Source: Paracoccus shandongensis (GTDB lineage Bacteria; Pseudomonadota; Alphaproteobacteria; Rhodobacterales; Rhodobacteraceae). From it: DNA of 64,000 nt. The notes under the pieces are model-generated. The model was not told where the DNA came from, searched no databases, and saw only the letters and a list, made by a program, of their open reading frames with translations. The stretch covers positions 1 through 64,000 of the forward strand of contig NZ_JAFLRK010000014.1 in NCBI RefSeq assembly GCF_017315735.1, read 5' to 3'. The position numbers were made by a program, and so were the translations under genes. Shown here one piece after another: positions 50,953-60,863 of this stretch (its first letter is position 1; every line of letters begins with the position of its first letter).

Positions 50953-52398
50953 ATGTCGCAGCCCTTCGATCTCAGCCGGTTCCCGGACCTCCCACCCGAG
51001 GTGGTGAAGGCCTTTGGGGCAGTCCAGTTCGAGCTCTCCGTGGAGCGCGCGGCACGCCGGCACGAACAGGCGGTGGTGGCGGAAAAAGAGGCCTTCATCA
51101 TCGAGTTGAAGGCGCTGATTGAGCGGCTGGAAGGCCAGGTTCAGGACTATCGGCGCACGAAGTTCGGGCCGAAGTCGGAAAAGCTGGACCCGGCGCAGCT
51201 GGAACTGGCGCTGGAAGATCTGGAAACGGCCATCGCCGAGACGCAGGCCCGGATCGCCGCTGTCGAGGACAGGATCGCAGCCAGCGAACCGGACCCCGAG
51301 AAGAGAACGCCCCGCGCGCCCCGCAAGGGGCGGGCCCTGCCCGAGAGCCTGCCGCGTATCGAGCGCGTGATCGAACCCGACAGCATTGTCTGTCCTTGCG
51401 GCTGCGGCGATATGGTCCGGATCGGCGCAGATCGGACCGAGCGGCTGGATTACATTCCGGCGCGCTATCAGGTGATCGTCACGGTGCGCCCCCGATACGC
51501 CTGCCCCAAGGGACGCACGGGCGTTGTCCAGGCCAAGGCCCCGGCGCATCTGCTGGAGGGCAGTTGGCCCACCGAGGCGCTTCTGGCGCAGATTGCCGTC
51601 TCCAAGTATTCCGAGCACATGCCGCTGAACCGGCAGGCCGTGGTGATGACCCGTCACGGCGTGCCGATCGACCGCTCGGTCCTTGCCGACTGGATGGGCC
51701 GGACCGGCGCGCTGATCGCCCCTGTAGTCGAGCATATGGCCAAGCGCCTGATGGCGGACAGCACCCGGCTTTATGTCGACGAGACCACCGCCCCGGTGCT
51801 CGACCCGGGGCGCGGCAAGACGAAAACCGGCTATCTCTGGGCGGTGCTGCGCGATGACCGTGGCTGGAACGGCCCGGCGGCGCCGGGGGTGGTGTTCCAT
51901 TATCGGCCAGGGCGGAACGGCGAATATGCCGCCGAGATCCTGGAAGGCTTCAACGGCACGATCCAGGTCGATGCCTATGGCGGCTATACCCATTTGGCCA
52001 CGCCGAAACGCACGGGCGGTGATCCACTCCGGCTCGCCTTCTGCTGGGCGCATGGGCGGCGCAAGCTGATCAAGGCCAAGCCCAGGAAGGGTTCGCCCAT
52101 CGTCGATGAGGCGCTGCTCCGCATTGCAGCCCTCTACAAGGTCGAGGACAGCATCCGCGGCGCCGATCCCGATGAGCGCCGGGCGGTCCGCCAAGACCTG
52201 TCCCGTCCCCTGGTGGATGCGTTCTTCGCCTGGCTGTCAGCTCAGGCCGCACGGGTCTCGCGCAAGTCCGACCTCGGCGTGGCGATGAGCTACATGCTGA
52301 AGCGTCAGGACGGCTTCCGGCTGTTCCTTGACGATGGCTGCATCGACATCGACTCCAACCTGGTTGAAAACGCCGAGAGTGTCCGGTCTTCTGTGTAA
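50953..52398 (+). pseudogene. tnpC: IS66 TnpC truncated at its C-terminus
   Basis: The 481-residue frame has the coiled-coil region, YRRTKFGPKSEKLDPAQLEL, the zinc-finger-like CPCGCGDMVR, DETTAPVLDPGRGKTKTGYL (first catalytic Asp), QVDAYGGYTHLA (second) and CWAHGRRKLIK. It stops just after the glutamate segment, CIDIDSNLVENAESVRSSV. Normally the protein continues about 50-60 residues through IRP...NALFAGS. The final SVRSSV is encoded by inserted IS256 end DNA. Probably inactive. Confidence 0.9.
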
Positions 52399-53255
52399 CG
52401 TAGATCCGGTCCATGCTTCATTGAAAGGAAGCATGCATGACGATCTCCAAGGAACTTCTGGATGAACTGCTGAAGGGCGTTGAGCGCCCCGAGGACCTGC
52501 TCGGCGACACCGGGCTGATGAAAGAGCTGAAGATCAAGCTCATGGAACGTATGCTGGGCGCGGAACTGACCGCGCACCTCGGCTACGAGGAGGGCAAGGA
52601 GGCCCCGCCGGGTCAGAGCAACCGCCGGAATGGCTCCTCGACCAAGGTGCTGAAGGGCCAGGACGGTGAGATGCCGGTGGCGGTGCCCCGCGACCGTGAC
52701 AGCAGCTTTGAGCCGGAATTGGTGAAGAAGGGTCAGACCCGGATCGACGGGATCGACGACAAGATCATCGGGCTCTACGCCGCCGGGCTGACGGTGCGGG
52801 ACATCCAGACCCATCTGCTCGATCTCTATGGCCTGAAGGTCTCGCCTGATCTGATCAGCCGCGTCACCGATGCGGTGCTGGACGAGGTTCGGGACTGGCA
52901 GAGCCGGGCGCTCGACCGGATGTATCCCATCGTGCTCTTCGACGCGCTGCGGGTGAAAATCCGCGATGCCGACAGCCGGACGGTGAAAAACAAGGCTGTC
53001 TACGTCGCCCTCGGCGTCACCCGCGACGGGCAACGCGAGGTTCTGGGGCTGTGGATCGCCGAGAACGAAGGGGCCAAGTTCTGGCTCTCGGTGATGAACG
53101 AGCTGAAAAACCGGGGCGTTCAGGACATCCTGATCGCGGTCGTCGACGGGCTGAAGGGCTTTCCCGAAGCCATCACCGCGGCCTTTCCCGAGGCCATGGT
53201 CCAGACCTGCATCGTGCATCTGGTGCGCCATTCCCTGAACTTCTGCTCGTGGAAG
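52375..53255 (+). mobile_element. IS256-family element, 3' part lost (outer IS256)
   Basis: It begins GAGAGTGTCCGGTCTTCTGT within tnpC of IS66, a typical IS256-group end. It carries the 5' two-thirds of a transposase gene and is cut at about 53255 by a second IS256-type element. Its right end is not found on the far side of that element. Confidence 0.8.
52437..53255 (+). pseudogene. IS256-family transposase, truncated
   Basis: From ATG 52437 about 272 native residues are kept: EDLLGDTGLMKELKIKLMER, MLGAELTAHLGYEEGKEAPP, IVLFDALRVKIRDADSRTVK (first Asp), VVDGLKGFPEAITAAFPEAM (second Asp) and CIVHLVRHSLNFCSWK, after which the frame enters the second IS256 element and runs to 53414 as nonsense. 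The glutamate-containing C-terminus is missing. Confidence 0.9.
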
Positions 53256-54648
53256 GGTCGTGTCTCGGAAGTGGTAGAAATTGTCTGGCAGCGTAATCTC
53301 CGGGTGAACCAACACCCACCCAACCGGCGGCTGCAACCGCCAGGGAGATCACGCCATGAAGCAGAATATCGACAACTCGTCCTTTTCGCTACTGCCCGAC
53401 GCAGGCGGGTATGATCCGATCGAGGATCGCCTTCGGGCGAATGTCCGAGCCACCATTGAGGCCATGTTCGAAGAGGAACTGGCCGACTTTCTTGGACGGC
53501 TTCGTTACGGCCGCGGCAACGAGCGGGCCAAGGGCTACCGCCACGGGCATCGCGATCGGCAGCTGACCGGCACATTCGGCACTGAGACGGTGCGGGTTCC
53601 TCGTGCCCGGATCGAGAACGAGGCCGGCAAGATCACCGAATGGCGCTCGAAGGCACTGCCCCGCTACAGGCGGCTGACAAAGAAGGCCGAGGCCCTGATC
53701 GCGGCGGTCTACCTGGCCGGCACCAACACGCGCCGGGTCAAGCGGGCGCTGTTCGGACTGTTCGAGGGGGCGGTGAGCAAGGACGTGGTCAGCCGGGCCT
53801 GGCGCAAGGTGAAGGTCGATTGGGACGCCTGGTCCACCCGCGACCTGGCCGAGGAGGATATCGTGCGGCTCATCCTCGACGGCACCGTCATAAAGACCCG
53901 GCTGGACCGCAAGGCCACCAACATCTCGGTTCTGGCGGCGATCGGTGTTCGGCGCGACGGGCAAAAGGTGCTCCTCTCGATCAGGAACATGGGTGGCGAA
54001 AGCACGGCTGCTTGGAGCCAGTTTCTCAGCGATCTGGATGCGCGGGGCCTGCCGCGGCCCGAGTTCGTGATCGTTGATGGTGCCCCCGGCCTTGAGGCCG
54101 CGCTTGTGGCGCTCTGGGGCGAGGACCTGCCGATCCAGCGCTGCACGGTTCACAAGCACCGTAACCTGCTCGGCCACGCCCCCAAGCGCCTGCACGACGA
54201 GTTGAGCGAAGACTACCGCGACATGATCTACGCCAACACCGCCGCCGAGATCGAGACGCGTCGCAAGGCCTTCCTCCGCAAATGGAAGCTCAAGTGCCGG
54301 GCCGTGGCCGATAGCCTCGAGGAGGCCGGCGATCGCCTCTTCAGCTTCACCCGCCTCGATCCGTCGCAATGGAAATCCGCACGGACCACCAATGCCATCG
54401 AGCGCCTGAACGAGGAATTCCGGCGCCGCATCAAGACCCAGACCGTGCTGCCCTGCGCTGAAACCGTGCCGATGCTGCTCTGGGCGCTCTTGGCCTCGGG
54501 CCAGATCCAGATGCGAAAAGTCGATGGTTGGGAAACCCTCTCTCAGCCTCTCGTGCCGATGTCCCTTGACCTCGCGGCCTGACTGGAGCCATCGGTACAT
54601 GCCCGGAGCCCGCTGCTCGGCAATTTCCACCACATTCGCGACACGACC
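53256..54648 (+). mobile_element. Complete IS256-family element (inner) without target duplication
   Basis: Left end GGTCGTGTCTCGGAAGTGGT at 53256 and right end, read inward from 54648, GGTCGTGTCGCGAATGTGGT; the inverted repeats stay similar for about 37 bases. The 1393-bp element is intact. Flanks TCGTGGAAG and TGCGGATTT do not match. The two sides are also unrelated sequences (outer IS256 on the left, an H-NS-like gene on the right), so DNA next to the element has been deleted or exchanged after insertion. Confidence 0.85.
53356..54582 (+). CDS. IS256-family transposase (intact)
   Basis: The 408-residue protein has ANVRATIEAMFEEELADFLG, GTETVRVPRARIENEAGKIT, LILDGTVIKTRLDRKATNIS (first Asp), EFVIVDGAPGLEAALVALWG (second Asp), IQRCTVHKHRNLLGHAPKRL and RTTNAIERLNEEFRRRIKTQ (Glu). 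It differs in sequence from both other IS256 transposases in the window (23732 and 52437). Complete and probably active. Confidence 0.94.
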   Translation: MKQNIDNSSFSLLPDAGGYDPIEDRLRANVRATIEAMFEEELADFLGRLRYGRGNERAKGYRHGHRDRQLTGTFGTETVRVPRARIENEAGKITEWRSKALPRYRRLTKKAEALIAAVYLAGTNTRRVKRALFGLFEGAVSKDVVSRAWRKVKVDWDAWSTRDLAEEDIVRLILDGTVIKTRLDRKATNISVLAAIGVRRDGQKVLLSIRNMGGESTAAWSQFLSDLDARGLPRPEFVIVDGAPGLEAALVALWGEDLPIQRCTVHKHRNLLGHAPKRLHDELSEDYRDMIYANTAAEIETRRKAFLRKWKLKCRAVADSLEEAGDRLFSFTRLDPSQWKSARTTNAIERLNEEFRRRIKTQTVLPCAETVPMLLWALLASGQIQMRKVDGWETLSQPLVPMSLDLAA

Positions 54649-54711
54649 TGCGGATTTCCTGTTGATCTCTTTCAACTGCTCAAGCGTCAGCGCATTGTAG
54701 TCGATGTCCAT
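54649..54711 (-). pseudogene. 5' fragment of an H-NS-like gene
   Basis: On the minus strand ATG 54711 opens MDIDYNALTLEQLKEINRKS and runs into the IS256 end at 54648. GAAAGG upstream is a reasonable ribosome binding site. The opening (short Asp-containing strand, then S/T-LEELK-) resembles the N-terminus of H-NS family nucleoid proteins of Rhodobacterales. Only 21 native codons remain, so identity is tentative. Confidence 0.4.
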
Positions 54712-55125
54712 GGCAGGCCTTTCTGTCACATTGTGCCGCGTCAATACGCCACAACTCCTCCTTCTGGAAAGCCTACGTTTCGATTTTCCGCGAAATGCAG
54801 GGAATGGTCGATCGGCAGATTTTCTATAGATCAGCAACAATGCTGCAACCCGAACGATGCCGGCTTTTTGCTTTGTTCGGGCGAAAGACTCTCACGCGAC
54901 ATAAGCGTCTGCCCGATCGTTCTGCAGTTCCAGATCGAATAAATCCTGCCACCTGTCGGAGATAACCAGGGGGACGCACGACGCCTGGCGGAATTAGATC
55001 TCCTTTGGCGGGTTCTTTCGCTTTCCCCTGAAAGGCAAAGGCGAGCCGGTGTGGGATCAAGCCTGGCCGGTCAAGAGAGAGCGCCGCGGGCTTGGTCCTG
55101 TCCCGCTCTCCCCGAGGAAACCCCG
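54712..55125. other. Spacer before the DarB-like gene
   Basis: About 410 bases, no convincing gene. It must contain promoters for the truncated minus-strand gene and for the large plus-strand operon that follows. CGAGGAAA upstream of 55126 is the ribosome binding site. Confidence 0.4.
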
Positions 55126-58100
55126 ATGACCCCCATCCCGACCTCTGCCGCGGCGCAGACCGCCCTGCTGCCGACCAGTGATCCCGATGCCCCGGCCGGG
55201 ACGGCGACCTCCGTCCTTGCCGCTGCCGGTCTCCTGCTGCCCCATCTCGAGAGCGGCCGGCGGATCGATGCCGCCCTCCTGCGCAGCGCGATGGAGGCGG
55301 CCTTCGGCACCTCCGATGCCACCGGAGCCTGGAACTGGAAGACCGCCTATGACGCCTGCGAGGTGGCAGTCGTGCTGTTTCTGCGCAAGTACGGCCGGGC
55401 GATGCTCGGCAAGGCAGACGATCCCGCCGCGATCCTGCCCCGTATCGCAAGGATCACAAGGCTGCTGCCGACGCAGACCCGCCGGTCCGAGGACTCCCGG
55501 ACCTATCAGCAATTCTCCACGCCGATCCCGCTCGGCTTCGCCGCAGCGACGGCGGCGGCGATCACGCCCGCCGACCGGGTGCTGGAGCCCTCGGCCGGCA
55601 CCGGGCTTCTCGCCATCCTGGCCGAGATCGCGGGCGGCACGCTCCTCCTGAACGAACTGGCGGCGATGCGCGCCGGTCTTCTGTCGTCGCTCTTTCCCGC
55701 CCTGTCCGTCACCCGCTTCGATGCGGCCCAGATCCACGATCACCTCGATCCCGGCCTGGTGCCGACGGTGGTGCTGATGAACCCGCCCTTTTCGGCCATG
55801 GCCCATGTCGAGGGACGGATGGCCGATGCCGCCTTCCGCCACATCGCTTCGGCACTCGCGCGCCTTGCCTCCGGCGGCCGCCTTGTCACGCTTACCGGGG
55901 CGAGCCTTGCGCCGGACAATCCGGCCTGGACCACCAGCTGGAGGCGGCTGCAAGAGCGCGGTCGTGTGGTCTTCTCCGCCGCCATCGACGGCTCGGTCTA
56001 TGCCCCGCACGGCACCACGACCCCCACGCGGCTGACCGTCATCGACAAGCGGCCCGCAGGAGACCCGGGCGGGTTTCCGAAATCGCCGGGCAAGGCGCCC
56101 GACGTGGCGACGCTGCTCGCCTGGCTCGCCGAACGGCTGCCCGCCCGCGTGCCGGTGGATCCCGGCCTGACCCAGCCGATCATTCCGCCGGTCCCGCGCG
56201 CCGCCACGCGCCGTGCGACGCAGGCCCCTGCGACCCGTGCCGACAAGACCGCTCCCGCTCCGGTCTTCCCTGAGCCGCAAGGCGCGCCGCTCCTCTATGA
56301 GACGGTCGATTGGGAGCCTTCCGAGGCCGATCGGCTGTCGGACGCCCTTTACGAGGACTATGCGCTTCAGACGATCCGCATCGACGGGGCAGAGGCGCAT
56401 CCGACCCCTCTTGTGCAGTCGGCCGCGATGGCCAGCGTCGCGCCGCCCCGGCCCAGCTACCGGCCGACGCTGCCGACGGACATCCGCGCCAGGCTGTCGG
56501 AAGCGCAGCTGGAGACGGTGATCCTTGCGGGCGAAGCCCATGGGAGCTTTCTCGCGGGGGCCTGGACGGTCGATGATACCTTCGACAGGCTGGCGGCCGC
56601 ACCGGCGGAGGCGACGGACGCGGTCCGTTTCCGGCAGGGCTTCATGATCGGCGACGGCACTGGCGTCGGCAAGGGCCGTGAGGCCGCGGCGATCATCCTG
56701 GACAACTGGCTGCAGGGCCGGCGCAAGGCAGTCTGGATCTCGAAATCCGACAAGCTCATCGCCGATGCGCAGCGGGACTGGCAGGCCCTGGGCATGGAGC
56801 GGCTTCTGGTCACGCCGCTGTCGCGGTTTGCCCAGGGGCGGCCGATCACGCTCAGCGCAGGCATCCTGTTCCTGACCTACGCCACGCTGCGGTCGGAGGA
56901 CCGTGGCGGGAAGGCCTCCCGCGTGAAGCAGGTCGTCGACTGGCTGGGACGGGACTTCGACGGCGTGGTGATCTTCGACGAGGCGCATGCCATGGCCAAT
57001 GCCGCTGGCGGCAGGGGAGGCCGCGGCGATGCCGCTCCCTCGCAGCAGGGCCGGGCCGGGCTGCGCCTCCAGCACGCGCTGCCCAAGGCCCGCATTCTTT
57101 ATGTCTCGGCGACCGGCGCCACCACGGTCCACAACCTCGCCTATGCGCAACGCCTCGGTCTCTGGGGCGGGGAGGACTTTCCCTTTTCGACGCGGGCCGA
57201 GTTCGTCGAGGCGATCGAGGCGGGCGGCGTGGCAGCCATGGAGGTGCTGGCCCGCGATCTGCGCGCCTTGGGCCTCTACACGGCCCGATCCCTGTCCTTC
57301 AAGGGCATCGAATACGAGCTGGTGCGCCACGACCTGACGGCCGAGCAGGTCCGCATCTATGACAGCTACGCGGCAGCCTTCAGCATCATCCACAACAATC
57401 TCGATGCCGCCATGCAGGCCGCCAACATCACCGGCGCCTCCGGCACCCTGAACCGGCAGGCCAAATCCGCCGCGCGTTCGGCGTTCGAGAGCGCCAAGCA
57501 GCGCTTCTTCGGCCACCTGCTGACCTCCATGAAGACCCCGACCCTGGTCCGGTCCGTCACCGCCGATCTGGAGGCCGGTCATTCGGCTGTGATCCAGATC
57601 GTCTCGACCGGCGAGGCGCTGATGGAACGCCGCCTGGCCGAAATCCCCACAGAGGAGTGGAGCGACGTCCGGGTGGACATCACGCCGCGGGAATACGTCC
57701 TGGACTACCTCGCCCATTCCTTTCCTGTGCAACTCTACGAGCCCTATACCGACAGCGAGGGCACCCTGTCCTCGCGCCCGATCTGGCGCGACGGCCAGCC
57801 GGTGCTGAGCCGCGAGGCCGTGGCGCGGCGCGACGAGATGATCGCCAGCCTCGCCTGCCTGCCGCCCGTGCCCGGCGCGCTCGACCAGATCGTCCAGCAT
57901 TTCGGCACGGAGGTCGTGGCCGAGGTGACGGGGCGCTCGCGCCGTATCGTCTGCAAGCCGGGCAACGGCCTTGCTCCCGATCGCCTGGTCGTGGAAACCC
58001 GCGCCGCTTCGGCCAACCTGGCCGAGGCGCAGGCCTTCATGGACGACCGGAAGCGCGTGCTGGTGTTCTCCGATGCGGGCGGCACGGGCCGATCCTACCA

Positions 58101-59490
58101 TGCCGACCTGTCGGCAAGAAACACCCGGCTGCGCGTCCACTACCTGCTGGAGGCGGGATGGAAGGCCGATACGGCGATCCAGGGCCTTGGCCGCAGCCAC
58201 CGCACCAATCAGGCGCAGCCGCCGCTGTTCCGGCCCATCTCGACCAATGTGAAGGCGGAAAAGCGGTTCCTGTCGACCATCGCCCGGCGCTTCGACACCC
58301 TGGGCGCGATCACCCGCGGCCAGCGCCAGACCGGCGGCCAGGGCCTGTTCCGGCCCGAGGACAATCTGGAAAGCCCCTACGCCCGCGACGCGTTGCGCCA
58401 GCTTTACGTCCTGCTGGTGCGCGGCAAGGTCGAGGGATGCAGCCTGGATCGGTTCGAGGCTGCCACCGGCCTGAAGCTGATGGATGCGAACGGCATCAAG
58501 GACGATCTGCCCGGCATCACGACCTTCCTCAACCGGCTGCTGGCGCTGACCATCGACCTCCAGGGCGTGCTTTTCACCGCCTTCGAGCAACTGCTCGCCG
58601 CGCGGGTCGAGGGCGCCATCGCCTCGGGGATCCATGACGCCGGCCTCGAAACCCTGCGCGCCGAAAGCTTCGCCGTCACCGACCGGCAGGTCATCCATAC
58701 CCACCCGCGCACCGGGGCGGAGACCCGCCTGCTGGCGATCACCGAGCGCAGGCGCAACCGGCCGGCGACGCTGGAGGACGCCGTGACGGAACTGGACGAT
58801 CCGCGCGCAAGGCTGCTGATCAACACCCGCTCGGGCCGCGCAGCGGTGCAGACCCCCACGACCAGCATCATGCTGGACGATGGCGAGATCGAGCGCCGCG
58901 TCCGCCTGATCCGGCCGATGGAGGCCCAGAACCTGCCGGTCAGGATGATGGGCGCGACCCACTGGATCGAGGCGGACCAGGAGAGTTTCGCCTCAGCCTG
59001 GGAGGCCGAGCTTGCGGAGGTGCCGGCGTTCACCGAGTCCACCCTGCACATGGTGACGGGCCTCTTGCTGCCGATCTGGAAGCGGTTGCCCGAGGACTCG
59101 ACCCGCGTCTACCGGCTCCAGACGGATGCGGGCGAGCGCATCATCGGCCGCAAGGTCTCGCCGGTCTGGGCCGCAAACGCCACGACCACCGGACTTGCGA
59201 CGATCACGCCGCAGGACGCCTTTGCGGCCCTGATGGACGGCCGGACGATCCTCGAGCTTGCCGAAGGCCTCCAGCTTCGCCGGGCCCGCGTCATGGGAGC
59301 CCATCGCATCGAACTCTCCGGCTTTACCAACGCGATGCGTCCGCGCCTTGCCGCCGATGGCCTGTTTTCCGAGATCATCTCCTGGACGCTCAGGATGTTC
59401 GTGCCGGTGGATGGCAGCGGCCCTGCGGTGCTGGAGCGCCTCCTTGGCCGCTGGCCTGTCCTGCGCATCCGTGAGCGGGAGGGCGCGTGA
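55126..59490 (+). CDS. DarB-like methyltransferase/strawberry-notch helicase
   Basis: The protein is 1454 residues from ATG 55126. Residues 130-330 hold an adenine-specific DNA methyltransferase: ADRVLEPSAGTGLLAILAEI near 147-166 and VLMNPPFSAMAHVEGRMAD (catalytic NPPF at about 219-222). A superfamily 2 helicase follows: Walker A GDGTGVGKGREAAAIILDNW at about 508 and DEAH in VVIFDEAHAMANAAGG at about 617. A helicase C-terminal strawberry-notch region includes VLVFSDAGGTGRSYHADLSA and GLGRSHRTNQAQPPLFRPIS. The combination resembles phage P1 DarB, which protects DNA from type I restriction. It overlaps the Toprim gene by one base. Confidence 0.88.
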   Translation: MTPIPTSAAAQTALLPTSDPDAPAGTATSVLAAAGLLLPHLESGRRIDAALLRSAMEAAFGTSDATGAWNWKTAYDACEVAVVLFLRKYGRAMLGKADDPAAILPRIARITRLLPTQTRRSEDSRTYQQFSTPIPLGFAAATAAAITPADRVLEPSAGTGLLAILAEIAGGTLLLNELAAMRAGLLSSLFPALSVTRFDAAQIHDHLDPGLVPTVVLMNPPFSAMAHVEGRMADAAFRHIASALARLASGGRLVTLTGASLAPDNPAWTTSWRRLQERGRVVFSAAIDGSVYAPHGTTTPTRLTVIDKRPAGDPGGFPKSPGKAPDVATLLAWLAERLPARVPVDPGLTQPIIPPVPRAATRRATQAPATRADKTAPAPVFPEPQGAPLLYETVDWEPSEADRLSDALYEDYALQTIRIDGAEAHPTPLVQSAAMASVAPPRPSYRPTLPTDIRARLSEAQLETVILAGEAHGSFLAGAWTVDDTFDRLAAAPAEATDAVRFRQGFMIGDGTGVGKGREAAAIILDNWLQGRRKAVWISKSDKLIADAQRDWQALGMERLLVTPLSRFAQGRPITLSAGILFLTYATLRSEDRGGKASRVKQVVDWLGRDFDGVVIFDEAHAMANAAGGRGGRGDAAPSQQGRAGLRLQHALPKARILYVSATGATTVHNLAYAQRLGLWGGEDFPFSTRAEFVEAIEAGGVAAMEVLARDLRALGLYTARSLSFKGIEYELVRHDLTAEQVRIYDSYAAAFSIIHNNLDAAMQAANITGASGTLNRQAKSAARSAFESAKQRFFGHLLTSMKTPTLVRSVTADLEAGHSAVIQIVSTGEALMERRLAEIPTEEWSDVRVDITPREYVLDYLAHSFPVQLYEPYTDSEGTLSSRPIWRDGQPVLSREAVARRDEMIASLACLPPVPGALDQIVQHFGTEVVAEVTGRSRRIVCKPGNGLAPDRLVVETRAASANLAEAQAFMDDRKRVLVFSDAGGTGRSYHADLSARNTRLRVHYLLEAGWKADTAIQGLGRSHRTNQAQPPLFRPISTNVKAEKRFLSTIARRFDTLGAITRGQRQTGGQGLFRPEDNLESPYARDALRQLYVLLVRGKVEGCSLDRFEAATGLKLMDANGIKDDLPGITTFLNRLLALTIDLQGVLFTAFEQLLAARVEGAIASGIHDAGLETLRAESFAVTDRQVIHTHPRTGAETRLLAITERRRNRPATLEDAVTELDDPRARLLINTRSGRAAVQTPTTSIMLDDGEIERRVRLIRPMEAQNLPVRMMGATHWIEADQESFASAWEAELAEVPAFTESTLHMVTGLLLPIWKRLPEDSTRVYRLQTDAGERIIGRKVSPVWAANATTTGLATITPQDAFAALMDGRTILELAEGLQLRRARVMGAHRIELSGFTNAMRPRLAADGLFSEIISWTLRMFVPVDGSGPAVLERLLGRWPVLRIREREGA

Positions 59491-60527
59491 TGGCATGCCA
59501 TGTTGCCGCCGATCTGGCGATCCGCCTTGGCCGCGAGGCCGAAGCGGTCTGCCGTCACTACCTGTCCTCCGGTCGCAAGATGGGCACCTACTGGCTGGTG
59601 GGCGATGTCCGGAACACCCCCGGCCGCTCGATGTTCGTGCGCCTGACCGGACCCGAGACCGGCCGGGGCGCAGCGGGCAAGTGGACAGACGCCGCGAGTG
59701 GCGCACATGGCGACCTGCTCGACGTCATTCGGGAAACGACGGGCCTTCTCGCGTTCCAGGACGTGGCCGCGGAGGCGCGCCGCTTCCTCGCGCTGCCCCA
59801 TCCCGATCCGGCTCAGGCAGCAGGCGGCGGGACATCCCGTTCGGCACCCGGCTCACGGCAGGCAGCGCGGCGGCTGTTTTCCATGGCCACGCCGATCGGC
59901 GGCACGCTGGCCGCGACCTATCTGGCCGGACGGGCAATCACCTGCCTCTCGGGCACGGCCGCCCTGCGCTTCCATCCCCGATGCTATTACAAGCCGGATG
60001 AGCATGCGCCCACCGAGAACCGGCCGGCAATGATCGCAGCCGTCACTGATCTTGCCTGCCGCCAGACCGGCGCGCACCGGACCTGGCTTGCCGCTGACGG
60101 GTCCGGCAAGGCCGCTGTCGAGACGCCGCGGCGGGCCATGGGCGATCTGCTTGGGCACGGCGTCCGCTTCGGCGTGGCGGAAGACGTGCTGGCCGTAGGC
60201 GAGGGGATCGAGACCGTGCTGTCGCCCCGCCAGGTCCTGCCGCGCATGCCGATGCTGGCCGCCCTCTCGGCCGCCCACCTCGCCGCTGTTCTCTTTCCGC
60301 CGGGGCTGCGCCGCGTTTATATCCTGTGCGATCGCGACCCGGCAGGCGACGGGGCGCGCGACAGCCTCCTTGCCCGGGCAGCCAGCCTCGGGATCGAGGC
60401 AATGCCGCTCGCGCCGGTCGGGGGCGATTTCAACGATGACCTGCGGCACCATGGCGCTGACGCCCTGCGCGCGGCGCTGAAGGACAGCCTGCATCCTGAA
60501 GACGTCCGCCGGTTCCTGGAGGGGTGA
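59490..60527 (+). CDS. Toprim-domain (DUF7146-like) primase-related protein
   Basis: The protein is 345 residues from ATG 59490, which shares one base with the stop of the DarB-like gene. The N-terminal half (GRKMGTYWLVGDVRNTPGRS, GKWTDAASGAHGDLLDVIRE) is the zinc-free primase-like domain of this family. The Toprim part has VGEGIETVLSPRQ (Glu) and VYILCDRDPAGDGARDSLLA (D-x-D), then GGDFNDDLRHHG. Members accompany strawberry-notch genes on plasmids; a DNA-processing role at transfer or replication is plausible. Confidence 0.85.
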   Translation: MACHVAADLAIRLGREAEAVCRHYLSSGRKMGTYWLVGDVRNTPGRSMFVRLTGPETGRGAAGKWTDAASGAHGDLLDVIRETTGLLAFQDVAAEARRFLALPHPDPAQAAGGGTSRSAPGSRQAARRLFSMATPIGGTLAATYLAGRAITCLSGTAALRFHPRCYYKPDEHAPTENRPAMIAAVTDLACRQTGAHRTWLAADGSGKAAVETPRRAMGDLLGHGVRFGVAEDVLAVGEGIETVLSPRQVLPRMPMLAALSAAHLAAVLFPPGLRRVYILCDRDPAGDGARDSLLARAASLGIEAMPLAPVGGDFNDDLRHHGADALRAALKDSLHPEDVRRFLEG

Positions 60528-60863
60528 GGCGGGGAGCGGCCTTCGGCGGCGTGGCGTCGGGTTCGCCTCCCTTGCCGGCTATCCGTGTCTCGATCGGCTG
60601 TCCGGGTTTCTCCGGCAATGTCCCGCGCCCACGGCCTTCCAGGAGGGCGATCGGCGCACAGCCAGCCCGGCCGGGCAATGGCGGCGGCCGACTATTTTCC
60701 GCCGGCAGCTGCGCTGCCTTTGCATCGCGAAGCAAAATAGCCGGCCTTGGCCATCAAGGCCCTCGCGTGCGCGCGAGGGCTGCCCGTCCGGCCCGCCGGT
60801 GCGCTTCGACGCCTGCGAAGGCCGCGAGGAACGCGGATCTCGCCTCATCAAAGGACACAGCCG
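60528..60863. promoter_or_regulatory. Structured leader of the DUF2493 gene
   Basis: Two stems are visible. GGCCGACTATTTT (60687-60699) pairs with AAAATAGCCGGCC (60736-60748), 12 of 13 matched. GCCCTCGCG (60761-60769) pairs perfectly with CGCGAGGGC (60774-60782) around TGCG. No T run follows. The rest, up to AAAGGACA before 60864, shows nothing recognisable. Confidence 0.55.

Larger units (their letters stand above)
48485..52374 (+). mobile_element. Second IS66-family element, interrupted and 3'-truncated
   Basis: It starts with GTAAGCGACGGCTCTGAGCC at 48485, the typical IS66 terminus. tnpA and tnpB are intact and coupled. An IS3-like element (49423-50931) sits between tnpB and tnpC, and tnpC is cut near 52375 by IS256-type DNA. 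The right end is missing, so transposition in this state is impossible. Sequence differs clearly from the IS66 element at 2021. Confidence 0.85.

Noticed and set aside
55057..58962. 1301-residue open frame antisense to the DarB-like gene
   Set aside because: Same shadow effect; repetitive composition and no recognisable motif, whereas the plus-strand protein has methyltransferase and helicase motifs.
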